A DNA stretch of 64,000 nt from Bauldia sp. (lineage in GTDB: Bacteria > Pseudomonadota > Alphaproteobacteria > Rhizobiales > Kaistiaceae): positions 183,908 to 247,907 of the forward strand of contig JAHCJZ010000004.1 of the NCBI GenBank assembly GCA_026126025.1. The letters run 5' to 3'. The notes below the pieces were generated by a model. It was not told the origin of the DNA, searched no databases, and saw only the letters and a program-made list of their open reading frames with translations. Of this stretch, positions 25,216 through 33,154 are shown piece after piece; within the stretch, counting starts at the first letter, position 1; each line of letters opens with the position of its first letter. The translations under genes were made by a program, and so were the position numbers.

Positions 25216-26060
25216 AGACCGGCCTCGCTGTATATCCGGTCCACCTCGTCGAGGAAGGATTCATTGTCCTTCGTCGCCTCCCGGGCGGTCGCGACGCTGG
25301 CTTCGAGCGCGCCCTGGAGCGCGAGGTAGCGCCGGGTCCATTCCTCGGAGCTTTGCCGCCAGTAGCCCGTGGCGGAGAAGCGTCCCGGCTGGAATCCTTC
25401 CGCGCGCAGGAAGCGGCGCGCCTTGCGGGCGGCCAGCATCTCGCAGGCGATCCAGACATAGCCGGGCGTCGCCGGCCGCGGGAACTGCGTGACCGCGTCG
25501 AGCGCAGCGGCGGCGATCTCGTCCGGCGCCGAGGCGACGATCGAGCGGATCTCGACCGCGCCGCGGCTGGCGAATGTCTGCCGTTCCTCGTCCGCAGGGA
25601 CGATTGCGACGACGGTCGCGTGATCGCCCGGCCGCAGCGCTTCGAGCGCGCGGCCGATGGCGGGCAGGGCCGTCGAGTCCCCGACGAAGAGACGCCACTG
25701 CGTATCCGGCGGGACGACGTCGTGCCCATGCGAATCCGTCAGTGCAATCGGCGTTCCCGGCCGGGCGCTCCGCGCCCACGGGGTCGCGAGCCCGCCCTCA
25801 TGGAGGAAGAAGTCGATGTCGATCTCGGCCGTCGCGGGATCGTATCGCCGGATGGTGTAGATGCGCGCCATCGGCGAATGTGCGTCGTCATCCCCGAGCT
25901 CCGGCAGCGTCCCGTCCGGCCCGGGGAAGAACAGGCGGCAATGCTCGTCGAAATGGCCGGTATGGACGTAGCCGCGCAGCGACTCGCCCCCCAGCGTGAT
26001 GCGCAACATGCGCGGCGTGATCTCCGCAACCCGGACCACCTCCGCTCGATAAACCGCCAT
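25212..26060 (-). CDS. Siderophore-interacting protein (FAD-dependent ferric-siderophore reductase)
   Basis: 282 aa, cytoplasmic. SIP/ViuB family: N-terminal FAD-binding barrel with ITPRMLRITLGG, the flavin motif ARIYTIRRYD, GLATPWARSARPGT, and C-terminal NAD(P)H lobe (RLFVGDSTALPAIGRALEAL, YVWIACEMLAARKARRFLR, ATGYWRQ). It reduces Fe(III) in imported siderophores to release Fe(II), which matches its place between two siderophore importers. GGAGG precedes ATG 26060. Divergent from the second importer across a 246-base operator region. Confidence 0.92.
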   Translation of the reverse strand: MAVYRAEVVRVAEITPRMLRITLGGESLRGYVHTGHFDEHCRLFFPGPDGTLPELGDDDAHSPMARIYTIRRYDPATAEIDIDFFLHEGGLATPWARSARPGTPIALTDSHGHDVVPPDTQWRLFVGDSTALPAIGRALEALRPGDHATVVAIVPADEERQTFASRGAVEIRSIVASAPDEIAAAALDAVTQFPRPATPGYVWIACEMLAARKARRFLRAEGFQPGRFSATGYWRQSSEEWTRRYLALQGALEASVATAREATKDNESFLDEVDRIYSEAGL

Positions 26061-26158
26061 GGACTCACCTCCGACCGGCGCGGCTTCGCACGACCGATCG
26101 AAGAAAGCAACGCCGGAGTCTTCTCAATAGAATAATGCAAAGGTAGGGAGCGGCTGTT

Positions 26159-26187
26159 TAGAACGAGGATATATTATTATCGTTCTA
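26159..26187. promoter_or_regulatory. Inverted-repeat operator candidate between the reductase and the second importer
   Basis: TAGAACGA (26159–26166) and TCGTTCTA (26180–26187) are perfect inverted repeats with a 13-base AT-rich centre, 21 bases centre to centre (two helical turns). The left arm lies in TTTAGAAC, like an ICE (Irr) half-site. It sits in an AT-rich divergent region, with TTGACT at 26205–26210 pointing at the binding-protein gene. Confidence 0.5.
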
Positions 26188-26306
26188 CTCTATTATGTTT
26201 TATGTTGACTCGGGAATACGAAGTCTCTAGGCGCCGACGCCGTAGCCTGGAGATCTGCTGAGCAATTACATTAGGCAGGCTCCAAACAACACAAGTGGAG
26301 ATCACG

Positions 26307-27224
26307 ATGTTTGCACACAGCCGGCGCGGCGCGATGGCCCTAGCGCTGCTTCTCGCGTCAGCCGCAATGGCGGCCGCCCAGGAAGTCACCATCAGCCACG
26401 TTCAAGGCGAGACCACCGTGCCGGTCGATCCGCAAACGGTCGTCACCTTCGACCTGGCCGCGCTCGACACGCTCACCGCGTTCGGCGTCGCGGTCGACGG
26501 CGTCCCGGTCATCGGCATGCCCGACTATCTGGCGCAATATGAAGGAGACGCGGTCGCGAAGGTCGGCACGCTCTTCGAGCCCGACTATGAGGCGGTGAAC
26601 GCGCTGGCGCCCGATCTCATCATCGTCGCCGCCCGCTCGGGCCCGGCCCTGCCGCAGCTCGCGGCGATCGCGGCGACGATCGACATCACGGTGGACTGGA
26701 CGAACTACCTTGCAACGGTGATGGCCAACACCGAGACGCTCGGCACGATCTTCGCCAAGGAAGCGGAGGCCGAGGCGATGCTTGGCGCGCTCACCGAGCG
26801 CGTGGAGCTGATCCAGGCAAACGCCGGATCGATCGGCAATGCCTTCGTGGTGATGACCAGCGGCGGCCGGGTGACCGCCTATGGTCCGGGCTCGCGCTTC
26901 GGCTGGGTGCATGACGATCTCGGCATCACGCCGGCGATCGAGAACGTCGAGGCGGCCACGCATGGCGAGGCGATCTCGTTCGAGTTCCTGCTGGAGACCG
27001 ATCCGGACTGGCTCATCGTGATCGACCGCGACGCTGCGACGGGCGAGGCCGGCGTCGCTGCGGCGGAGCTTCTCGACAACGAACTCGTTCGCCAGACGAC
27101 CGCCTGGCAGGAGGGCCAGGTGATCTATGTCGACTCCTCGGCCTGGTACATCGTCAATGGCGGCTACACGGCAACGCTCAACGCGTTGGACCAGCTGATC
27201 GAAGCCTTCGGCATCCAGCGCTGA
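26307..27224 (+). CDS. Siderophore ABC transporter, periplasmic binding protein (FatB/CeuE type)
   Basis: 305 aa. Signal peptide MFAHSRRGAMALALLLASAAMAAAQ. Class III binding fold of the CeuE/FatB/YclQ branch: VPVDPQTVVTFDLAALDTL, GTLFEPDYEAVNALAPDLIIVAARSG, MTSGGRVTAYGPGSRFGWVHDDLG and the C-terminal DSSAWYIVNGGY. This branch commonly binds catecholate or petrobactin-like ferric complexes (family knowledge). ATG 26307 chosen since GGAG lies 6–7 bases upstream; GTG 26295 is the ribosome site itself. Heads a second four-gene importer. Confidence 0.9.
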   Translation: MFAHSRRGAMALALLLASAAMAAAQEVTISHVQGETTVPVDPQTVVTFDLAALDTLTAFGVAVDGVPVIGMPDYLAQYEGDAVAKVGTLFEPDYEAVNALAPDLIIVAARSGPALPQLAAIAATIDITVDWTNYLATVMANTETLGTIFAKEAEAEAMLGALTERVELIQANAGSIGNAFVVMTSGGRVTAYGPGSRFGWVHDDLGITPAIENVEAATHGEAISFEFLLETDPDWLIVIDRDAATGEAGVAAAELLDNELVRQTTAWQEGQVIYVDSSAWYIVNGGYTATLNALDQLIEAFGIQR

Positions 27225-27271
27225 CGCTACTGCGGGGGCGCCGTCGCGGCGCTCCCGCCTGCCGGCTGACT

Positions 27272-28231
27272 TTGAAACTCGTCCTTGCCCTCGTCGCGGT
27301 CGCGGCCCTTGCGATCGCGAGCCTCTTCATCGGCATCAGCGATGTCTCGCTGGCGTCGCTCTTCGCTGCCGACAATGATGGCCGCTCGCTGCAGATCCTG
27401 CTTGCGAGCCGAATCCCGCGCACGGCCGCCCTGATCCTCGCCGGTACGGCGACGGCAGTCGCAGGCCTGGTGATGCAGATGCTAACGCGCAACCGCTTCG
27501 TCGAGCCGACGACCGCGGGGACCGTCGAGGCGGCGACGCTCGGCATTCTGGCGGTGATGCTGCTCTATCCGGGTGCGCCCGTGATCGTGCGGATGCTGAT
27601 CGCTGCCGGATTCGGCCTCGGCGGCACCATGGTCTTCCTGGCGATCCTCCGGCGCCTGCCACCGCATGCTCCCCTGCTGGTGCCGCTGGTGGGGATATTG
27701 CTCGGCGGCGTCCTCGGCGCGGTCGCGGTGTTCTTTGCCTACCAGAACAACCTCCTGCAGTCGCTCGCCGCCTGGACCAATGGCGATTTCTCGGCCGTCC
27801 TTCGCGGCCGCTACGAACTCCTGTGGATCACCGCCGCGCTGACCATCGTGGCCTATCTCGCCGCCGACCGCTTCACCGTCGCCGGCCTCGGCTCCGATCT
27901 CACCACCAGCCTCGGGCTCAACTATCGCCGCGTGCTGTCGCTCGGGCTCGTCATCGTGTCGCTGGTCACCGCATCGGTGGTGGTGACCGTCGGGATCATT
28001 CCGTTCCTCGGGCTTGTCGTGCCGAACGTCGTGAGCATCCTTCTCGGCGACAATGTCCGACGCTCGCTTCCGTTCGTCGCGCTGTTCGGCGCGGGCTTCG
28101 TGCTGGCCTGCGACATTGCCGGCCGCCTGGTTCGCTACCCCTACGAGATCCCGATCGGCACGGTCGTCGGCGTGGTCGGCAGCGCGCTCTTCCTCTGGCT
28201 TCTGCTGCGCAGGAGAGCGGCCCTTGGCTAG
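27272..28231 (+). CDS. Siderophore permease, FatD/CeuB type
   Basis: 319 aa, about nine TM helices. FecCD-family features: LASRIPRTAALILAGTATAVAGLVMQMLTRNRFVEPTTAGTVEAA, the typical variant of FatD/YclN permeases, and GIIPFLGLVVPNVVSILLGDN. The likely start is TTG 27272; no ATG/GTG lies near the conserved N-terminus. Overlaps the next permease by eight bases. Confidence 0.9.
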   Translation: MKLVLALVAVAALAIASLFIGISDVSLASLFAADNDGRSLQILLASRIPRTAALILAGTATAVAGLVMQMLTRNRFVEPTTAGTVEAATLGILAVMLLYPGAPVIVRMLIAAGFGLGGTMVFLAILRRLPPHAPLLVPLVGILLGGVLGAVAVFFAYQNNLLQSLAAWTNGDFSAVLRGRYELLWITAALTIVAYLAADRFTVAGLGSDLTTSLGLNYRRVLSLGLVIVSLVTASVVVTVGIIPFLGLVVPNVVSILLGDNVRRSLPFVALFGAGFVLACDIAGRLVRYPYEIPIGTVVGVVGSALFLWLLLRRRAALG

Positions 28232-29186
28232 TGTGTTGCGGCGGCCCGGTCCGGTGCTCGCCCTCCTCGCCATCGCCGCGCTGGTGGTGATGGTTCTCTT
28301 CATGACTATCAAAGCCCGCGGCGCGTGGGATTTCGTGCTGCCCTTTCGCGGGAGGAAGCTGGCCGCCCTCCTCGTGGTCGGCCACGCCGTGGCGGTCTCG
28401 ACGGTGCTGTTCCAGACCGTGACGGCCAACCGCATCCTGACGCCGTCGATCATGGGCTTCGATGCCCTCTATGTGCTCGTCTCGACGGCGCTGGTGTTCT
28501 TCTTCGGCGCCACCCGGCTCACCACGCTCGACCCGCAGCTCAAATTCGCGATCGACGTCATTCTGATGGCGCTCTTCGCCGCGCTGCTGTTCCGCTGGCT
28601 GTTCTCGGGCGGCACGCGCAGCCTTCACCTCCTCGTCCTTGTCGGCATCGTCTTCGGCATCCTTTTCCGCAGCCTCAATTCCTTCATGCAGCGGATGATC
28701 GACCCCAACGAGTTCGACGTGCTGCAGGATGTGCTGTTCGCGAGCTTCAACGCCGTCGACGAAACCCTGCTCGGGATCTCGGCTGTCGCGATCGTCGTGG
28801 TATCGGTTCTGGTCTGGCGCGAACGTCACGCGCTCGACGTTCTCTCGCTTGGCCGCGACCACGCGATCAATCTCGGCCTCGATCACCGTCGCGCCGTCAC
28901 CCGAATTCTGTTCCTCGTGACGATCCTGGTCTCGGTCTCGACCGCGCTGGTCGGGCCGGTGACCTTCTTCGGGCTGCTGGTCGCGAATCTCGCCTGGCAG
29001 GTCGCCGGTTCGGCGCGGCACGTTCACGTGCTGCCGGTCGCGGTGCTGCTCGCGGCAATCGCACTGGTCGGCGGCCAGCTTGTCCTGGAACGCGTGTTCG
29101 CGCTCAACGCCAGCCTCAGCATGGTGATCGAGTTCATTGGAGGCGTGGTCTTCATCGCCCTCCTGGTACGAAGAGGGCAGCAATGA
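28224..29186 (+). CDS. Siderophore permease, FatC/CeuC type
   Basis: 320 aa, about nine TM helices, with LPFRGRKLAALLVVGHAVAVSTVLFQTVTANRILTPSIMGFDALY and GPVTFFGLLVANLAWQ, the FatC/YclO variant. Start: TTG 28224 is 6–7 bases after AGGAGAG (28211–28217) and is preferred over GTG 28233, for which that site would be too far. This gives an 8-base overlap with the upstream permease. Confidence 0.88.
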   Translation: MASVLRRPGPVLALLAIAALVVMVLFMTIKARGAWDFVLPFRGRKLAALLVVGHAVAVSTVLFQTVTANRILTPSIMGFDALYVLVSTALVFFFGATRLTTLDPQLKFAIDVILMALFAALLFRWLFSGGTRSLHLLVLVGIVFGILFRSLNSFMQRMIDPNEFDVLQDVLFASFNAVDETLLGISAVAIVVVSVLVWRERHALDVLSLGRDHAINLGLDHRRAVTRILFLVTILVSVSTALVGPVTFFGLLVANLAWQVAGSARHVHVLPVAVLLAAIALVGGQLVLERVFALNASLSMVIEFIGGVVFIALLVRRGQQ

Positions 29187-29941
29187 TCGAGCTGGGCGGA
29201 CTGACGAAGGCCTATGGCGACATGGTCGTCGTCGACGGTATCAGCCTCACCATCCCGTCTGGCGGCATCACGTCGATCATCGGTCCGAACGGCGCCGGGA
29301 AATCGACGCTGCTGTCGATGATCGGCCGCCTTCTCAAGGCAACCGCCGGAACCGTCAGCGTCGATGGCCTCGACGTCGCCGCGACGCCGAGCAACACGCT
29401 CGCCAGGCGCCTGTCGGTGCTGCGCCAGGAGAACCACATCACCGCTCGGCTCACCGTGCGCGACCTTGTCACCTTTGGTCGCTATCCGCACAGTCGCGGT
29501 CGCGTGACCGCCGGCGACCGGGACAAGGTGACCGCGGCGATCGACTGGCTCGGCATCTCGGATCTCGCCGGCCGTTTCCTCGACGAGCTGTCCGGCGGCC
29601 AGCGCCAGCGCGCATTCATCGCCATGGTCCTCTGCCAGGAGACCGACCATGTCCTGCTCGACGAGCCGCTCAACAACCTCGACCTCAAGCACGCCGTCGG
29701 GATGATGAAGCTGATCCGCCGCGCGGCCGACGACCTCGGGCGCACGCTGGTGGTGGTGCTCCACGACGTGAACTTCGCCGCACACTATTCCGACCGGATC
29801 ATCGCGATGCGGGGAGGAAAGGTCGTCCATCACGGTACGCCGGACGAGGTGGTGCGGGCCGACATCCTGACGGACATCTACGACGTGCCGATCGCGGTTC
29901 ACGAACTTGCCGGAACCCGCGTCGTGACGTGTTTCGGCTGA
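29183..29941 (+). CDS. Siderophore ABC transporter ATPase, FatE/CeuD type
   Basis: 252 aa. Walker A IGPNGAGKSTLLS, Q-loop VLRQENH, signature LSGGQRQRAFIAMVLCQ, Walker B HVLLDEPLNNLDLKH and H-loop VVLHDVNFAAHYSD. The ENHITARLTVRDLVTFGRYPHSRGR stretch is characteristic of YclP/FatE ATPases. ATG 29183 overlaps the permease stop by four bases. Last gene of the second importer; the kelch gene after it is on the other strand. Confidence 0.94.
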   Translation: MIELGGLTKAYGDMVVVDGISLTIPSGGITSIIGPNGAGKSTLLSMIGRLLKATAGTVSVDGLDVAATPSNTLARRLSVLRQENHITARLTVRDLVTFGRYPHSRGRVTAGDRDKVTAAIDWLGISDLAGRFLDELSGGQRQRAFIAMVLCQETDHVLLDEPLNNLDLKHAVGMMKLIRRAADDLGRTLVVVLHDVNFAAHYSDRIIAMRGGKVVHHGTPDEVVRADILTDIYDVPIAVHELAGTRVVTCFG

Positions 29942-29975
29942 AAATTTTCCGTCTGCCTCTGGCGCAGGAAGCCGC

Positions 29976-30938
29976 CTACTCCGGGTCGAGGCGGTCGTTG
30001 ATGTCGCTGAGATAGAAGCCGGCCTGCAGCCCGCCCGAAACGACGTAGATCGAGCGGCCGATGGTCGCCGCGCCGAGGCCGTGGCGCGCGGTCGGCATCG
30101 GCGGCAGGATCGCCCAGCTGTCGGTCGCCGGATCGTAGCGCTCGGCCTCGTCGAACGTGCTGTCCGACGTCTCGCCGCCGAAGAGATAGACCTCGCCATC
30201 GAGCACGGCCGCCGCCACGCCGCTGCGGCCGGTCGGCACCGGCGCGCCGCTTCGCCAGGTGTCGGTCGCCACGTCGTAGATCTCGTTGGCGTCGATCGTC
30301 ATGGTCCGCTCGTTCCGGCCGGCGAGCACGATGATCTCGTTGCCGACGACGCCGGCGGCAAGGTGATCGCGCGGCGTCGGCAGGTCGGCGGCGGCGGTCC
30401 AGGCACCCGTCGCCGGGTCGAGGACGTTATGGGCGCCGAAGCGGACGCCGCCGCTCTCGCCGCCGATGGCGTGGATGCGGCCGTTCACCACCGCGACGGT
30501 GAGCGCGCCGCGCGCCGTCGGCAGCGCCGGCCCGTCGCGCCAGGTGCCGGCGGCGAGGTCGAAGATGCGGACCGCGTTCGTCGCCTGGAAGGTTGCGCCG
30601 CGATAGCCGCCGATGACGTAAAGCGCGCCGTCGAGAAAGGCGAGGCCGGCATGGTTCACGCCCTCGGCGAGATCGGTGAGGTGCGTCCAGCTGTCGGCCG
30701 CCGGGTCATAGGCATAGACCTCGACCGGCGCCGAGGGCGAGCCGTCCGGAGCGCGCGAGAAGCCGCCGAGGAGGTAGAGCAGCGTGCCGTCGGTCGCGAC
30801 GCTGACCTCGGAGCGCTCGTCGGGCAGCGGCGCCATCGCCGTCCACGCCCCATCGACAGTGACACGCTCGGTGGCGGTCACCGGGAACGCAATCGCTGCG
30901 ACAGCCAGAGCAGTAGCGAAGACGCGGACCGATCGCAT
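29976..30938 (-). CDS. Exported kelch-repeat beta-propeller protein
   Basis: 320 aa. Signal peptide MRSVRVFATALAVAAIAFPVTA, then about six kelch units of about 48 residues, each with a G-G doublet after a hydrophobic strand (LYLLGGF, LYVIGGY, IHAIGGE, IIVLAGR, VYLFGGE, IYVVSGG) and a spaced YDPA(A/T)DSW or similar. A six-bladed periplasmic propeller is likely. Kelch domains bind proteins or carbohydrates; galactose-oxidase-type copper residues are not evident. It is 127 bases downstream of the cytochrome gene in the same direction, so it is probably part of the PQQ-dehydrogenase cluster. Confidence 0.82.
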   Translation of the reverse strand: MRSVRVFATALAVAAIAFPVTATERVTVDGAWTAMAPLPDERSEVSVATDGTLLYLLGGFSRAPDGSPSAPVEVYAYDPAADSWTHLTDLAEGVNHAGLAFLDGALYVIGGYRGATFQATNAVRIFDLAAGTWRDGPALPTARGALTVAVVNGRIHAIGGESGGVRFGAHNVLDPATGAWTAAADLPTPRDHLAAGVVGNEIIVLAGRNERTMTIDANEIYDVATDTWRSGAPVPTGRSGVAAAVLDGEVYLFGGETSDSTFDEAERYDPATDSWAILPPMPTARHGLGAATIGRSIYVVSGGLQAGFYLSDINDRLDPE

Positions 30939-31065
30939 GACGATGTCCTCCCGGCGCCGGATGGCGCTCTCCACAACTTGGCACTTGCGGGCCGAGAGGC
31001 AAGCGGTGTCCCGGACGACGGCGCCCGCCGCCATGGGGCGGCAGGCGCCGATCAGGGAAGCGGGA

Positions 31066-31545
31066 CTACCGCCAGCTGGCGATGTCTTCCTCGGTGACGA
31101 TGCCGAATTCGTTGCCCCACGAATTGCGGATGAAGGTCGCGACCGCGGCGATCTGGCGGTCGGAGAGCTGGCTGAAGGACGGCATGCGGTCGCCACCGTC
31201 GATCACCTGGCGCGAGATCGTGCCGATCGAGGTGAGGATCGGCGAGCCGGCGAGCGCCGGGCCGGCGCCGCCCTGACCCTCATTGCCATGGCAGGCCTGG
31301 CAATTGCTGGAATAGACCGATCCGCCCTCGGTCATCAGCTGGGCAAGCGCGGCGTCCTCCTCGCCGGCGCCCTCGGCTTCCGCCTCGTCCGCCGCCGCCT
31401 CGTCGTCCGCCGCCGCTTCCTCGGCCGCCTCGTCGTCCTCGGAGGCCTGCGCCAGTCCCAACTGCCCCGACACGCCGACGAATGCCGCGACCGCCACGGC
31501 AGCCAGGCCGAACGTCACCTTCCTCGACACCAACTTCATTGCCAT
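31066..31545 (-). CDS. Periplasmic class I c-type cytochrome
   Basis: 159 aa. Signal peptide MAMKLVSRKVTFGLAAVAVAAFVGVSGQLGLAQA, then an unusual Ala/Glu/Asp-rich linker (about residues 36–66), then a cytochrome c domain with heme motif CQACH and a distal Met in GGDRMPSFSQLSDRQIAAVATFIR. It ends VTEEDIASWR. A start at ATG 31545 is supported by GGAG seven bases upstream. Probable electron acceptor for the PQQ dehydrogenases of the cluster. The second cytochrome (37615) also starts MAMKL and shares the MP(S/A)F segment, so the two are paralogous. Confidence 0.88.
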   Translation of the reverse strand: MAMKLVSRKVTFGLAAVAVAAFVGVSGQLGLAQASEDDEAAEEAAADDEAAADEAEAEGAGEEDAALAQLMTEGGSVYSSNCQACHGNEGQGGAGPALAGSPILTSIGTISRQVIDGGDRMPSFSQLSDRQIAAVATFIRNSWGNEFGIVTEEDIASWR

Positions 31546-31575
31546 TTCACCACTCCTTGATTGCAGTTTCGGCCT

Positions 31576-33099
31576 CTAGGGGGCCTGCTCCCCATTGGGG
31601 AGAATAGCCCCGGTCATCGTCGTTTCCGAGGTGTTCGTCTGGAACAGCTTCGCCCGGAACAACCGCGTCCCCGAGAGGTTCGTTCCGGTGAGGTCGGCAC
31701 CCGAAAGGTCCGCCTCGAGGAAGTCCGATCCGGTCATGTCGGCGCCCGCCGCATTCACCCCGCGCAGATTGGCGCCCCAGAAGCTGCCGGGCACCATCCG
31801 CACGCCGCTGAGATCGGCCTGGAAGAAGTTGGCGCGGTCGAAATAGGTGAGCCGCACGACGGCGTCCTGCAGGTTGACGTTCATCATCCGGGCGTCGCGG
31901 AAATCGCCATAGTCGATCGCCGTGCCCGAGAGATCGGCGAGGACGAGCCGCGCCTCGCCGGCCATCAGATTGTGGAGGGTCGCGCCGGCGAGGTTGGCGC
32001 GGCTCATGTCAGCGTCGAACGCCATGGCGCCGGTGAGATCGGCGCCGGAAAGGTCGGCGCGCAGCAGGCTGGCGCGGTTGAGATTGGCGCCGGTCAGATC
32101 CGCGCCGGCCAGGATGGCGTCGGCGAGATTGGCGCGGTGGAGATTGGCGTTCGTCAGCACCGCGCCGGCAAGGTCGGCGCCGGCGAGATTGCGGCGCTTG
32201 AGGTCGGCGCCGGTGAGGTCGCAGCCCGGGCAGGCGTTCGACGCCCCGGTGAGGAAATCGGCCACCGCGTCACCGGTCGCCTCCGGCGCCGCCGCGGGCT
32301 CGGGCGGCGGCAGCACCGGTCCGGCCGGCGGCAGGTCGGTGTCCCGCATGATGTCGAGCCGCGCGGCGCTGAAGAGCGAGAAGCTGCCGACATTGAGCCG
32401 CTGATTGTCGGGGTTGAACCGCGTCTGGCCGGGCTTGCGGTAGTGCTCGATCCGCACGCGGCGTTCGACGTCGCCCTCGGACTGGAAGCATTCGCGGTCG
32501 ACGAAGAGGCCGTCGACGCTCTCCCTGCCGTCGGCCGGCGGATAGTCGGTGCACTCCCAGTCGTCCTCGCCGCCGAACTGGTAGAGCGCGAGATAGCCGA
32601 ATTGGAAGAGGCGATCATGGGGGACGAAATCGGGCCGCGGATCGGCGACGATCCGCCAGCCCTCGACGATCCCGTCCTCGTCGATCAGCACCGACAGGAT
32701 GGCGTCGATGCCGTAGACGCGCGTCCCGGCGCCCATGGCGGCGACGGTCTCGGTGTAGCGGTGCGCCTTCGCCCAGTAGAGGCGCTCGTCGTCATACTCG
32801 AAATAGACCTCGCGAAGGCCCGACTCCTCCGGCCGGCAGCTCATGAACGCGCTGAAGCCGGCGAGGGGCAGGGCCGGCGGCCCGCCATTGGTGCCGCAGG
32901 CGAAGTTCCAGAAATCGGCCTCGTCGACCGCGTAGATGCTGGTGCCGAGCGTGATGTGGAAGATCTCCATCGGCACCGGCGGCGATTGCGCGAGCGCGGT
33001 CGTGGCCGTCACCGTGCAGCCGAGCAGCAGGGCCGCGACAGCCGTCCGCGCCCGGCCGGGGGCCGGTGCGTCGGGTCGGGCTACGCTGCGCCGCTTCAT
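31576..33099 (-). CDS. Exported pentapeptide-repeat protein
   Basis: 507 aa. Signal peptide (MKRRSVARP…[17 protein letters not shown]), an N-terminal globular domain of about 250 residues that I do not recognise (Cys-containing; [17 protein letters not shown]), a Pro/Ala linker and then about 215 residues of A(D/N)Lxx pentapeptide repeats ([40 protein letters not shown]) that should form a right-handed quadrilateral helix, opened by a CPGCDL pair. Secretion and a large N-domain are unusual for pentapeptide proteins, most of which are cytoplasmic. It lies between a cytochrome and a PQQ dehydrogenase on the same strand, so it may be a scaffold or accessory of that system; this is inference. Confidence 0.85.
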   Translation of the reverse strand: MKRRSVARPDAPAPGRARTAVAALLLGCTVTATTALAQSPPVPMEIFHITLGTSIYAVDEADFWNFACGTNGGPPALPLAGFSAFMSCRPEESGLREVYFEYDDERLYWAKAHRYTETVAAMGAGTRVYGIDAILSVLIDEDGIVEGWRIVADPRPDFVPHDRLFQFGYLALYQFGGEDDWECTDYPPADGRESVDGLFVDRECFQSEGDVERRVRIEHYRKPGQTRFNPDNQRLNVGSFSLFSAARLDIMRDTDLPPAGPVLPPPEPAAAPEATGDAVADFLTGASNACPGCDLTGADLKRRNLAGADLAGAVLTNANLHRANLADAILAGADLTGANLNRASLLRADLSGADLTGAMAFDADMSRANLAGATLHNLMAGEARLVLADLSGTAIDYGDFRDARMMNVNLQDAVVRLTYFDRANFFQADLSGVRMVPGSFWGANLRGVNAAGADMTGSDFLEADLSGADLTGTNLSGTRLFRAKLFQTNTSETTMTGAILPNGEQAP

Positions 33100-33119
33100 C
33101 TGCCTGCCTTGCCGAAGAA

Positions 33120-33143
33120 GGCAGGGGACCGAAGTCCCCTGCC
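33120..33143 (-). terminator. Strong hairpin after the first PQQ dehydrogenase
   Basis: GGCAGGGGAC (33120–33129) pairs perfectly with GTCCCCTGCC (33134–33143). Read on the minus strand the loop is TTCG, an extra-stable tetraloop, followed by TTCTTC. It lies 11 bases past the stop of the dehydrogenase at 33155. Confidence 0.65.
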
Positions 33144-33154
33144 TCCTGCCTTGC

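Noticed and set aside
30081..31097. Open frame opposite the kelch gene
   Set aside because: The kelch repeats on the other strand explain the region; the mirror protein is repetitive only because the kelch gene is.
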